From Psilocybe azurescens (taxonomy: Eukaryota; Basidiomycota; Agaricomycetes; Agaricales; Agrocybaceae): a stretch of DNA of 64,000 nucleotides. Under the pieces are notes generated by a model. It worked only from the letters and a program-made list of their open reading frames with translations. It had not been told where the DNA came from and did no database searches. Made by a program: the position numbers and the translations under genes. Position 1 is the stretch's first letter, and the number at the start of each line of letters is the position of its first letter. Of this stretch, positions 11,346 through 23,169 are shown piece after piece. Location: the NCBI GenBank assembly GCA_023853785.1, contig JAJIRX010000704.1:205443-269442 (forward strand). The letters are read 5' to 3'.

Positions 11346-13997
11346 TCAGCCAGAAAGAACCTCGGTCTGCTTGATCAAGGAGAGCGCCTTCTGGTTTCTC
11401 GGCCTCAAATCGCATTGGAAAGGGTTCGGCATCCTAGAAGTAAGCGTATGTAAGATTTAGGCTCATTACAAGGACGGTCAGAGATGAGAAACACACCTGA
11501 AGATCGGATTATCAAATTGTACAATAGGCTCGATAGTATTCCCATGACCATCAACAGCTTTTGAAACATCCAGCGTCGCAAGCATAGAAGCCATCAATAA
11601 CCAAACGGAAGAATCCACCAAGTTCATGCCAGGACATTGTCTATCATGAGGAAGGAAAAAAGAAAAGAACAAAGGCGATCAGTATGACGAAAAAAGAACG
11701 TAAAACGATAGTGAAAAGAAAAAACCCACCTTCTGCCAAATCCAAACGCGAAATTCTTCGGGTTCTCTTTTTCTCCAACTCAGGGGAAAGTTTCTCCATA
11801 AACCTTTCAGGAATAAACGAGTCTGGATCAGGATACATCGTCTCATTCCTCATCATAGCCCTAAATTTGTCGGTGAAAGAAAGATTCCGTCAGCCCCTCA
11901 CACACAACCAAGAAAACACTCAAAATAGAACGAACCAGATATTCCCAAACACCAATGTTCCCTTAGGTACATGCATGTCATTATAAATATCATCTTCCAT
12001 CAAGCGATGTGGCAGATCTAGACAAAGTGCAAGGAAGGGGATCGAAACAATGGTCAGAAGAAACTCAAGGGTAACCACAGCACAACAATAACGACTCACT
12101 CAATGGAACAGGCACACCCCATCTCAGAACTTCCTTGAATATGCACTCAACTGTCATAAAAAGCACAGTCAGTATTAACGTCAAGGACAAGATGCCAGCA
12201 CGTCAAGTAGAGGAAAGGGATACTCACTGAAGGGTAACCTCTCCCTATCCTCGAACGTGGGCAGTCTGTCTGTGCCGACTACGCTGTCCAGTTCTTGTTG
12301 CGCCTTCCGTTGTGCCTCGGGATGTAGCATCATGGCTAGGAGGAAGTGCGAGACTACGGTGATTGTCTGTGACAAAAAGATACGCATACAGTTAGATAAG
12401 ATCAGATACGGTGAAGAGTATCGGATAACAGAAACGTAGTTGGGAAGGAAGATGGTGGATATATCGAGAAGCTCAACTTACGGTATCTATGCTCGCGGAA
12501 TACATCGAGTTGGCTGACCATTTGAGATGGAATTCGAAATCTTCCTGCTCTCGTATACCAGCGTCTTCCAGCAAATTCGAGCAAAACGAAGGCTTGTATG
12601 TTCCAGATTTCTAAGAAAAGTCAAATATATGCGCGTCAATATCACTCTAAACCACGACAAGAGGAAAGCACCAACCATGCTGGTCTTCATATATTCGTAT
12701 GGCCTGTCCACAAACTCCTCCATCTTTCTCTTCCACTTGATGGCGTTCCTCTTGAATCCAGCACCTGGCATCCACAGCGGCATATGTTTCAGGAATGGCA
12801 ACACATCCACTGGCCAGATCCCACCGCCGGATGCGATGCGTTCTGACAGCAAATGCACGCACTCCTCTGCCAGCTCCAGGAATTCATCGTCGTTGGAGAC
12901 CGCCTCGTAGCCATATGTGACCGAGAGAGTAAGCCCGCCGGCGTACCGCCTGATGTGCTTGATGTACTCTACTGGGTCAACGATCAGCCGGCGCAGGAAT
13001 GTATGCGTTTCGGTCTGGAGGAGGGGTGGTAAGAGGGAATGGTGGCGACGCCGAAGGCCTTGTGCAACAGGCGGCGCTGCTGCCTGAATTGCGGGCCGTA
13101 CCCAGTGAACGCGGCCTAAAAAAGGACAAGGCTATGATCAGTTCGCGGTTCTAAGATAGACATTGAGATTGAGATCAATGAAAACAATAATAGCAGCTAG
13201 CGGAATCGGGGGAAGCGAGCCAAGAGATGATGCGAGAAAGAAGTTTGAAAAGAAGGATTAGAAGTAACGACATCGAACTGGGCGGGTGTTAGTTGATCTC
13301 TGTGGCGATCGTGGGTTCGCCGGGGCGATAGGATTCGAATAGGCAGGACAGGGGAGTAAAAATGGAAGAGGAAGGAAAAGAAGAGCCGGAACGCTCACCA
13401 TGTTTTTGCAGCCGCATCTGTCGGGCGATGAAAAAAGCATGAGTACAAGATTCTCTTTAGGGAGGTCAGACAGTGAACGCACAATTCGCCTGCCATTACT
13501 AAAGACGGTTTATCAGAATAGATGGACCCACGCTTATCCAGGAGATCGGAAGCTGCATCTGGGCTGTTGAGAAATACAAGGCCTATACCCAGTATATTGA
13601 GATACACGACATCGCCTGACGAGATACGCGGTTAGCTGGGGGATGTCGGCGGGGTCACGCGGGGTAGGAACTGACCGTATTGCTTTGCCCACTGGGCAGC
13701 GGGGAGCCAAAGCTCCTTTGCGGTGAGATCCCGGACATTGCCCAAGAGCGGGATAGGCTTCGGACCAGGTGGCAGAGATTTTGAGGAAGCTTTAGAGTTT
13801 CTAAACCAGAGAAACAGAGCGAGAAGAAAGCAGACGGAGGCGGGGATGAGGGGGAGATGGACATTGGGGAGAGGACGGGGAGGGTGGCGGGGAGAAAGAG
13901 AAAGGGGGTGATGATGAGGGTATTTAGTGGAAAAGGGAGTGGTACTTATTGGATAGTGGTACAGACCACTGACGAGTCTTTTCCGTCGCTGTTCCAT
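11346..13997 (-). CDS. Cytochrome P450 monooxygenase
   Basis: Haem-thiolate monooxygenase, expected on the ER membrane and needing a P450 reductase; substrate unknown. The N-terminal anchor is ASVCFLLALFLWF followed by the PPGPKPIPLLGN hinge. Then come ASIDTT in helix I (site of the usual AGxDT), KEVLRW (the ExxR motif, E and R visible), FIPERF, and the haem loop FGFGRRQCPG, interrupted by an intron between RR and QCPG. At least ten introns. One exon is only 19 nt (13399-13417, encoding CGCKNM with its neighbours). The reading frame is broken in a C run at 13023-13026 (plus-strand GGGG): the family sequence resumes one base off. Start is uncertain: ATG 13997 puts about 40 residues before the anchor; an ATG at 13864 would fit better if a nearby C run is also one base short. 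Stop 11346-11348. Confidence 0.85.
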
Positions 13998-14003
13998 GTC
14001 GAG

Positions 14004-17000
14004 TCCAAGAAGCATAGTCACAGATCACTAACTATATCCGGCCAATTCCCTCCCAATTTAGGTCATCTCCAAAACATAATACCCCTAGCAACACTTGCTA
14101 ATCCTCACAAACATGTCCCAAAGGGATTTAGAAGCACTGAAAAAAAAACGAAAAGCACCACATCCATCAGACCGCCCTTCATTTGAGCACTTCCGGTCCC
14201 TTTCCTCCACAGGGTCCATATACTGCGAGAATACCATAATTCAACATCGCCGTGTATAATCCCTACTTTTGTGGTGTGCTCTCTGCCAACTCGCGTTATA
14301 AAAAATTGCTCAATCTGTGATCGCAATCGCGCGCCGTTAACGCTGCCCAAGAACCCTCCTTCGTTCAGGAACCCCATTCCATCATAAACTTGCAGACTTC
14401 TGATTCAAACAATTTTTATCTTCCCACAACCCAACTCCACTCCGAACCTGGCAGCTTTTTACGGAGGCTGATGCTCGTCAGTCTCTCCAGGTTCCCAGGC
14501 CCACACCCATTTTTCACCGCTCGCTAACTTTTAGGGAAGGACCCTTGGCGACACCATCTCCGCTTGGTACCTTCCTTGTACTTTTCCAAAAAACCCTGCA
14601 TCCGCCGTCAAGTCCAACAGAAACATTCACGGTAAGCGTAATAGTCGCACTGCCTAGTGTCAAATGTCCTTCAATCCTACAATGTTCATGGACTATTTTG
14701 TTGCCGGAATTTTGCGTTCAATGTGCCGCCGAGCCTGAGTACCTACGTACACTCAGGCTCGTCCAAACAGAAGTCTATCACTTCCTACCCTTGATTCCAG
14801 ATGGTTCCGCCGTTCTTCAACCCCTCCTTCAGCTTCCGTCGAAGATCAAGACAACTGATCATCATGATCTACGCTCTTAATAGACAAGATACATTGAAAA
14901 GCGAAAGCAAATGTACCATTTCTCGGCTTCTCTCCCTCTGACTCTTTCAATCAATCCGACAGTCCGCCTGAACACCGACGCGAGTGATGCCTCGCAGCGG
15001 CCAAATCCACATGCACTCCCACTTACCAATCCGATGTCCAGTAAAACGCGTCCTAGTCCCATTATAATCGCGTTTTACACTACCTTGAGCGGCGTTCCCG
15101 GGTCTTAATAGACAGTACACTACACTAATGCACTCCATCCTCAAAAAAAAAAAACACATGGTCATGACTAATATGCTATCATCGATCCTCGCCAATTCCA
15201 ACTCCCAAGATTTAAATCCCCTCCCTTCCTCTTGACCTTCCTCTTCTTATTCGAAATTCACATATTGCAGAAACTCCGCGCAACATGGAACACTCACGTT
15301 TATGTCTCTACCGCCCACATTGCGTAAGTGGTGACGAGATCGCCAAGTCAACTTTCGAAGTACATTGAAGATCTCCGTGGTTTCATTCTGTAAGCGCTAA
15401 TCCTTTCTGTTGCATAGCACTAAGTTCTAATTCATAATTGCCCACACAGAACGTCGTAGGACTCGTATATGCACTGCGAGTGCCACTGTCGAGCTTCAAC
15501 AACTTCAACGCGACCTAATCACCAACCCTACATAATATCGTCAATACCGAACAACCCTATCCCAAATCCCACCGTACTCTGCACTCTGCAAAATTCAAGG
15601 CTCAAACACCTACATTACTCACCGGAAATCGCCCGTAGAGACCCTCCCAACGACGGACGGAGCATGCACTGCACTAATGAAAGCTGAAACTCGTCGACCA
15701 TTCATATCGCCGCATTTTAATTTCTACTGTACTATCCGCCCAATCAACGATGCCGGAACCGCTGACGGTGACGTTGAAAGTTGAAACGCACCACGCATCT
15801 GGACGTTGCTTAACAGCATTTATTGGCGTTGGCATTCACGGGGTCTTGCAGGTTGTTTCACTGTCTGCATAGTGCATAAGTATCTACCCCGGCCAAGTCG
15901 TATTATCCTTCTTTCATCATTTTCACCCAGGATTCCATGCAAATGCGCTGTTCTGCGGACTGCGTAATTATGCCACATACTACATATGTGTTTAGGAGAC
16001 CCCGCCCGCTTGACCGGGCCATACTCCGATTTTTTCGCTCTCCAATTTACAACGCCTTCAATTTCGGTGTCCGCTCGATGCTCTTACTCTATCTCTGTGG
16101 TTATTCTAGAACACCCACACCCAGCAAGATCAACTACACCACAGGTACCTGTCATAATTACTGATATTACATATTGATCCTCAGGCAAGTCACATTCAAC
16201 CTTTCCAATCGCATCGCTATTCGCGACTAGACTAACAGCATTTATTAAGCCAAGTCCTACGAGAACCCGTCCTGCTCGACTAAATAATCATAGTCGTCCA
16301 TTTATCCAGAACACCGGATTCCGATTTCCTGCGTGATGCGTAGCCGACTCGAAGAATGAAAAGCTCAAGAACTACGAAGTTCCAATGCAAAGGACCCACA
16401 GGATCACAAGTGCTCATGGACCATGGTTTGGCATGGGGCCTGATGACGATTCGAGGATCAAGACCCACATTCGCGTTATGTACCCGTTAGACCCGCTCGC
16501 TTGCCGGAAGATCGACGTGGCAGTGTGCGCGTCTAGCCACGTACGGTGTTCCTTCCTTAATCGCCAGTTCCTCTCGGGCCCGTCCACGGCTATCAACTTC
16601 GGTCTTCCAGCGACTAGTGCTACTTCGTAGCGCCCGCCGCCTAGACAGTCAGTCACTCAGGGGTCCGTCCTACTCCCGGCGGATGCCCAGAGCCCATCGC
16701 ACTAGCACTAGCACTAGAGCCTAGGATCCCGATGACTCGATACGTCCAGTTAGCTTGCACTAATCAATACTATTAACTAACACTAACAGCTTGGACCCGG
16801 ATCGACACCAACAGATGTACACCAATCTGGAAGACCTTGACCTTTCCCGGCTACTGACTGTCAGCTAAGTATGTATACTAACTACTAATAAGTACTAATC
16901 GCACGACCCACCCCGATGACAGTTGACTTCCGTCTCTGAGTCCGAGAACTTAGGCAATGCGCCATGTGCCTCTGCGCGGGTCTTACAAGTAGTTTACCCT

Positions 17001-18716
17001 AGCTCGCGCTATCCTATGGCGGAAGTCCGCGCTGATATCGGCACTACTTATAGTGGTATGTGGATCGACATGTTCATGCTCATACTGCCAATCCCGCCGC
17101 CGGGTCGATCCTCCTGATTCCTTCTGAAGCCCAAGATCGCTTAAGCCTTGTCTTGTATCCGCGCCTAACTGGAACTCGTATGATTCTCTGACGAGGTTTG
17201 TGGTCTTCGGCTCCTCCTATCTCTCTTGGAGCCATGTTCGCTCGTAAATTGGAGTCTTCTTGAAACTCGGAGCGTTGTCTCTTATGGTGGTCCTTACAGT
17301 TTGGGGTATTATGAAGCTCAAGCCCTACGCGTACCAAAGATGTATCAAGACGACCTTAATCTAGGCCAATGATCTGGTCCTTTTCCCTCTGGAGCTCAAT
17401 GCTCTACCTCTTCTGCCTGGACATATCGAGAATTTTCTTCCAAGAAACTCAGCGCTCTACCACGCCTCAGACCGGAGGTGGAAAGTATTCTCGAATAAAC
17501 GATGGCGATCCTCCTCTCAGCAAACACGTCGTCTTCTGACCTACACCGTTAACGTTCAGAAAAAACACGGTATTCCTTCTCTCAGGTCGATGACAGCATC
17601 GATATCCGTGTTATTCTTGTGCTGAAACTCAAAAGTGGCATGTTGTCCGAAGGGGCTTAATTATGGGCTACAATGTTTCCTAAATATACAACCCAGGTTG
17701 GCCGGAATCTCAGATGATACGTCCTGATACGTCTTGAGGGATCACTGGAACACAGTCAAATTGGCCATACTCCACTTACGGTTCTATTTTTTTCTTTTCC
17801 ATGGCTATTATCGCCTTCAAACCTCCCAGAGTCGGCCGGCTACTGCGGTGTACTGTGTTCTATTTACTGCGCATAGCAACAGTTTGTCAGGAGAAAAGAG
17901 AAAGGAAGACTCGAATGCTCGGAAATCAGCCTGCCCCTCAATTAATCAACTTCATGTCCATTATATCATACGAGATCATACGCGTTTCCGTAAACGTGGT
18001 CGGCTCTGCGGATGAGTGGTAATGGGACGATGTACGACTGCATAATTAACATTATGATTATATGATATATCACTGGGGGCGGCAGTATGAGATTAGTAAC
18101 GATTTAGGCATGTAGCCAATGTCGAGAAGGCGAAAATTTTATCTCCGTCAGTCCGGACCAAGAGAAGGAATGTTCCATAAGAGAGAGAGATCGTAGGTTT
18201 TCTTCCTATGTACCAAAGCCATAGTAATTAGGGCCTTTGGACCATATTCTGCATTGTCCTGTCACCTTAGATACACATCAATTTTACCGCGAAACATGCG
18301 AATGAAACAATAGCGTCGTGTTCAGGAGTGTTGATGCCGCTCAACCATCAAGTCGTTCATCAGCTTATACAGCCTCGCAGACTGTTGAAATAGAGGCCAA
18401 TGTTCGAATGTCAAGAACATGGCGCTTATATTTCTGTGCTGCCACACATGTAAATTTATATTTCTCATGCTGCCCTTTCACTTAACATTTCGACACTATC
18501 AGCTCATGGCATGTCAGACCGAGCACCCATGACAAGGCTGCTGTGATAAAAATCAGAGTGCGAGTGGCTATTTATACGATCCTGGGAGATATTCGTGCGC
18601 TCAATTACTTGGTCCTGATGCATACGTTGATTGATATCGTCCGGTCATTGTTGCCCTGCACGCCGAATACAATGCATTTTAATAACCCATCATTGCAAGA
18701 GACAAATATTTGAACT
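14004..18716. other. Gene-poor region
   Basis: About 4.7 kb without a supportable gene. Open frames up to about 110 codons exist on both strands but carry no known motif, and none of the paralogous families elsewhere in the window was recognised in it. There are short direct repeats of cactag at about 16698-16718. It contains the upstream regions of the P450 and of the seven-helix gene at 18717. Confidence 0.5.
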
Positions 18717-20043
18717 ATGAAGGACCAAGTTCCTTCACGATATTTTTGCTTCCAAGGACAGGCTTTCCCTATCCACCACCAGGTATTCTGTACCATGTTC
18801 AAGTTCACCGAGCTCATTCCTGGCCCTGGTCAGTCTCCAACTCTCCAAACAATGGCGACGTCGTTATCAATGATTGCATACTCCTTCGTCATCGTTCTGT
18901 TGGTGGATTGCACCAGACGTTTATTGAAGGCAGACTATATTCAATCCAAATGGATGAAGCCTTTCTTGTTTCTTTATCTAATCGTCATAGTCCTACTATC
19001 AACACTCACCGTCGTCCAAGAAACGGTCTACATTTCAAAAGACGGTAAACCAGACTCGACAAGTAGGCTCACTGGGACGTCGCAGCCCGCTGTTCTCTTT
19101 GGTATATTCGATGTTCCGATATCTCTTCCGTTCACAATCTGGGGTGCGGATATCTTTATGGTATTTACGTCCTTGCGCTTACATTTAATGATCATTCCAC
19201 TCACGTGGGGACGACTAGATATGGAGATGCGCCATGATCTATCAAACGACGCCTCCTTCCATTCAAGCCGGAGTTGCGTGTGTTCTATTTATCCTCTCCC
19301 TAATTTCCTTAGGTATTCACCCTTCCATTATGATTCTTGCTTCGTAATACAGCCATTTTACTGACTGATTTAATGTACAACCCGCAGGTGGTGGAATATT
19401 CTTTTTCCTCCAACCCGTCTACTCAATCGTCAATGGTGTCGTTTTTATCGTCATAATGACTACAGCCGCCAATATCGTGCTCTCTTCCCTGATCGCCGGG
19501 CGTATTTTATATTACGAGCGACGCGTCAGAAAATCTCTTGGTGTGTTCAATGATCCTGCTTACAAAAGAGCAGTGACCATCTGTGTCGAATCTTGCGCGC
19601 TGATTGTGGTAGTCAGCGTGCTATTTGTGATCCTGTACTATGCAGATACACACAGCGCCTTTCTCTTTCCCCTGGTTCTTCTCCCTCATGTTTGTGTAAG
19701 TTGTTCAGTTGTTTCAAAACAGGAGATAAAGAGGAATGGTGAAGGCTAATTGCCTCTGCATTTTCAGGTGATATCTCCGATGCTTATCATCTCCCGAGTT
19801 GCCCAGGGACGGGGTACGACGACTATGAACCTCTCGCAAATCCAGACTCCAAATATCACCAGTCAGGATATGGAGCCACGCCCCCTGCGCCAATACAGTT
19901 CAATGCCTCTACTGCGAGCCCTAGTACTTGTACCGCCACAGATAGTAGCACGGCGTCGATTCAAAATTCCGCTGTATGACTGGACACTTAGACGACTTTA
20001 TGGGCTCGGTATACAGGATATCAGAGCCTATGCAAACCAATAG
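18717..20043 (+). CDS. Seven-helix membrane protein of unknown function
   Basis: Integral membrane protein of a family common in mushroom genomes, function unknown. Exons 18717-19160, 19219-19312, 19388-19695 and 19768 to the end join in frame through GT-AG introns. Helices are visible as SLSMIAYSFVIVLLV, FLFLYLIVIVLLSTL, FDVPISLPFTIWGADIFM-IW, ACVLFILSLISLG, TTAANIVLSSLIAG, SCALIVVVSVLFVIL and FPLVLLPHVC-VISPMLI; ISPMLIISRVAQG is the family's last helix. Start may be ATG 18717 or ATG 18795. After RVAQGRG the reading frame as written runs to 20043 with an odd tail, while a frame one base away is also open to 19979 and gives a hydrophilic, serine/threonine-rich tail. The switch point is a G run at 19811-19814, so a one-base error there is likely. 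Confidence 0.65.
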
Positions 20044-20451
20044 GGGCGTCTAGCGCCAGCAACATCACCGATGACCTCAACACTTAGCCAGTTCGTATCC
20101 GGCGTCAGTGAGGCTGTGTGAAGCCTGGCGCTCTCAGAACCCATAGTTCGAGAGGGAACTAAGTAAATAATATATCTTAGTGACCTGAACCAGTTGGTAG
20201 TGAGTTTACATGAGCCTGCAGTATATTAAATAGTACTATTCTAGAAAATAGTGTGGGAATTAGTAAATAGAACTTGAATACATGAAGACACAATATTGGT
20301 TTTGTCAATTTTGACACTTTCCTGAGGCTCTTGCCTGTTACGGTCATATATACCGAGTATTAGACGAGCGGAAAGCATGGAGTTCATATTTTGCCATCAT
20401 CATCTCTTATATTTCACTGATCTGATCTCCAGGATATCTCAAATATAAGTG

Positions 20452-20815
20452 CAATGGAGTTGTACAATTATATGTGCACGCACGATCCTGGTTTGAGAAC
20501 TTGAACAACTCGACACTACCAGACGGCGTCACCACCAACTTCATATTATCGTGATCGTACGCACTCACATAATATCGATGTCTGTCTAGGAGAGACTACC
20601 ACCAACATGCGAAGATGCCAAATAGGGCTACCACTCTGTTCATGATCCTCATTGCACACTATACAAGTCATACTATGAAGCTCTGAGTAGACCACCACCC
20701 TTCCTGGATTCCTAAATAGCTATATTGGTCTCAGAACACTTGTTGTCGTAGTCATGTGGGATAAAGAACCATATTCCACTCTTGTGCAGACAAAGATTTT
20801 TGCGCTGGTTAAGTT
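20452..20815 (+). pseudogene. F-box gene fragment (third copy)
   Basis: Degraded internal piece of the F-box gene, matching about 23463-23810 of the intact copy. Shared strings include ggtttgagaacttga, aactcgaca and the end agacaaagattttt. It has several frame-breaking changes, an insertion around 20545-20600 and an internal deletion before tccactcttgtgcagacaa. That last string matches the second copy (33300s, minus strand) better than the first, so the fragment is not a simple copy of its neighbour. It cannot encode a protein. Confidence 0.8.
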
Positions 20816-20854
20816 TCAACGAGTGAGATATCAAGTCAGCAGGAATGAAGTCAA

Positions 20855-20965
20855 GAGAAACATCCTCACCGCCCATCGAAATCGATACACAAACATTGCG
20901 CCATACCGAGTACATATTGATATAAAGATAAGTTTAGGAAGCCAATAAAAAAGCAATTCCTTATG
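20855..20965 (-). pseudogene. Kinase-like gene 3' fragment
   Basis: Short remnant of the last exon of the kinase-like gene: it shares ttccataccgagta-type sequence and its surroundings (cctcgcggcctgtcgac... in the intact gene at 21064-21116). It follows the F-box fragment immediately, giving a tail-to-tail arrangement that neither full copy shows. It sits directly beside the intact kinase-like gene and has no coding capacity of its own. Confidence 0.65.
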
Positions 20966-20974
20966 GTATTCACT

Positions 20975-22659
20975 CTAATTAGTTACGGATATGGGCAAAA
21001 ATTGAATACTGAGACAAAAAGTCAAAGGTCGAAAGATGAGGCGAGGTATAAATAGAGCCATCCTCGCGGCCTGTCGACATTGATAAACAAACATTATTCC
21101 ATACCGAGTATTGGTATATAAGTAGTTCAATGTGCGGAACAAAATGGAGTTTCGGTCTTCACGATAATTCGCCCATTTCGCAACAAAGTCTGCAGGCAGA
21201 TTTTCCCATATGTCGAATAGGCAGTAATATAGAATTGGTGGTGCAATCTTGAGAATGGGAGTTTTAGGGGAGACAGTGGCCACGACGCTGTCTGCGAACG
21301 CAAGGGCCTCTTGCGCCGTGAATCTTTTGTTGAGTTTAGATGTCACCATGCGGTCGATGAGCGGCGCAAGGAGGGGGACATCCGGAATAATGTACTAGGA
21401 AAAGCAATTCTGAGCATATATCAGATGTGAGAAGTATGAGCTATGATACCTGGAATGTATCACAAAAGTAGATTCCAAGTAGTGCAACGTCGTATTTGAA
21501 CGGGTCGTAATCAACATGCCCATGCATTGTTTCGTACGGTGGGAAAAAGCAACCTACGTTGGCTTCAAGTATCGGTAAGCGGGGATTGGGCCCATAAGTC
21601 TCCTCATCCAGCAGAATCGAGAAGTCGAAGTCGGTTATGGCACATCTTATATCGCCTCGCTTCAGTAGCTCCCATCTGAAGTCATTGAATTTCATAGTGA
21701 CGATCGTTGCATTTGAGAAGTGGTTGACTAGGAGATTCTGTTCTCTTAAGTCCTATTCAGAGATAAAGATAAGCTCTAGAGTAATTTGGGAGCGAAGTAA
21801 CGACCTACGCGGTGGTAAATTCGATTCTTCTGAAGGAATACGAGACCCTATCGCCAATTGAACATCACCATCAGAAAATGGCTGTTATGGCTTGTTGAAG
21901 ACCACAAACCTTTAACAGGGATCTTATGCGTTGCACCGCAGAATAGAGCGTAGGGTGAGGCGGCCTCATAGTAGAATCCCATCTTCAAATAATATTAATC
22001 ATTAATGCGCTCGCTGGAAATCAAACTAGAAATGACCTGGGCATAATTACAAACCAATGGTCCTCGCATGGTAAAAGTTCAAGAATAGGGATGATGGAAG
22101 GGAAAGTGTCGCGATTTAGAAGGTCAGGTTGGGCTGCGAGCAGATGGAGAATTTTATCCTCCTCGGAACCACCTTTTATAAGTTTTATTACGACGTGTCT
22201 TCCTATTGTGTCCTGAGCATACATTATACGTCCCTACACACAACCATTAACCCGTCGTCGTCGTCCAGAATCAGTATTAAAAAAACTTACTGAAAGCTCA
22301 TCAATCGTACTATAGTAAGGTCGCATAGGCATCTCTCGATAGGCTTCTCGGTCTCCGCCCATATACGCATACGGAAACGGATCTTCTGCGTCAAAGATTT
22401 CATCCTCTGCATCCAATTTAGGATGGGGATTGTATGGAACAGTCGACTTTGCATACTCATATTCAACACCTTGCACCGTGACAAACTCGTAAAGGTGATA
22501 TCCTCGTTCCGCAAACCAACTTCCCATTGATTCCCAGAACTTCAACAACCCGATGCGGTCGACGGCGTGTCTGTCGCCAGGATCAAATGGAATCTATGCT
22601 AGGCGTCAGGGATTTTCTCAGTTCAAAGAGACGAACCAGTGACTTACCAATTTGGCCAT
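20975..22659 (-). CDS. Protein-kinase-like protein, copy 1 (intact)
   Basis: Kinase-fold protein of a family expanded in Agaricomycetes, about 400 residues. Start ATG 22659 encodes MAKL and is followed by a GTAAGT intron; the next exon begins IPFDPGDRHAVDRIGLLKFWE. Kinase features in order: GRHVVIKLIKGG (VAIK-like lysine), EEDKILHLL, a hinge with MPR-WDSTMRPPHP, GLVFLQKNRIYHR-DLREQNLLVN (the HRD catalytic loop, split by an intron, with the downstream Asn kept) and AITDFDFSILLDE, where the metal-binding DFG is DFD. A C-terminal region of about 120 residues follows (KRFTAQEALAFADS and onward) with no recognised domain. A glycine-rich loop is not obvious. Stop 20975-20977. It is divergently transcribed from the F-box gene at 23170, and both recur as an inverted copy at 32.6-36.1 kb. 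Active kinase or pseudokinase cannot be decided from sequence. Confidence 0.75.
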
Positions 22660-23169
22660 GGCTTCCAGAGAGCAAAGGTAGCTGGCAACTTGAAAATATT
22701 CAAGCACGTTGGAAGAAGCCCCCGAGTTAGTTTACTAGGAACATCCAAACCTCGCTGCGGCTTTATGCGGCCCGTGCACTAACTAACACACACCGCCAAA
22801 TATCAACCTACAATGCGACAATGTGGCTCTCCGATAAAATGAATCCCCTTACAGCTCAGACGATATACTAATCATAGAAAAACTTGTTTATGTTTCGTCG
22901 AATGCATACCAAAGATCAGTGTTCTACCCATCTAAGTTTTGAGGAACTTGGCAGTTATGCTCTAAAATTGTTCTGCTTTGTGACCCGTTTCCCGCGGGAA
23001 CAGGTGTCAATCAGAGAAGATCAGAGACCTAACACTGGTGCCCTTTCCTCCCTTCCTGCTCCCAATATCTTCCCCTCCCGCAGAAGAGGGCCATACACCC
23101 GTCTACTCTTCATCTGGCTTCGAAGATAGCGCTTTCACGAAGGTCTCCCCAGAGATATGGTGTGAAATC
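22660..23169. promoter_or_regulatory. Shared divergent promoter region, copy 1
   Basis: Roughly 510 bp between the start codons of the kinase-like gene (minus) and the F-box gene (plus). Most of it is conserved in the inverted second copy (about 34021-34419), including the stretch coding for the extra N-terminal residues of the second F-box copy. No defined transcription-factor site was identified; its role as a two-way promoter is inferred from position. Confidence 0.45.
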
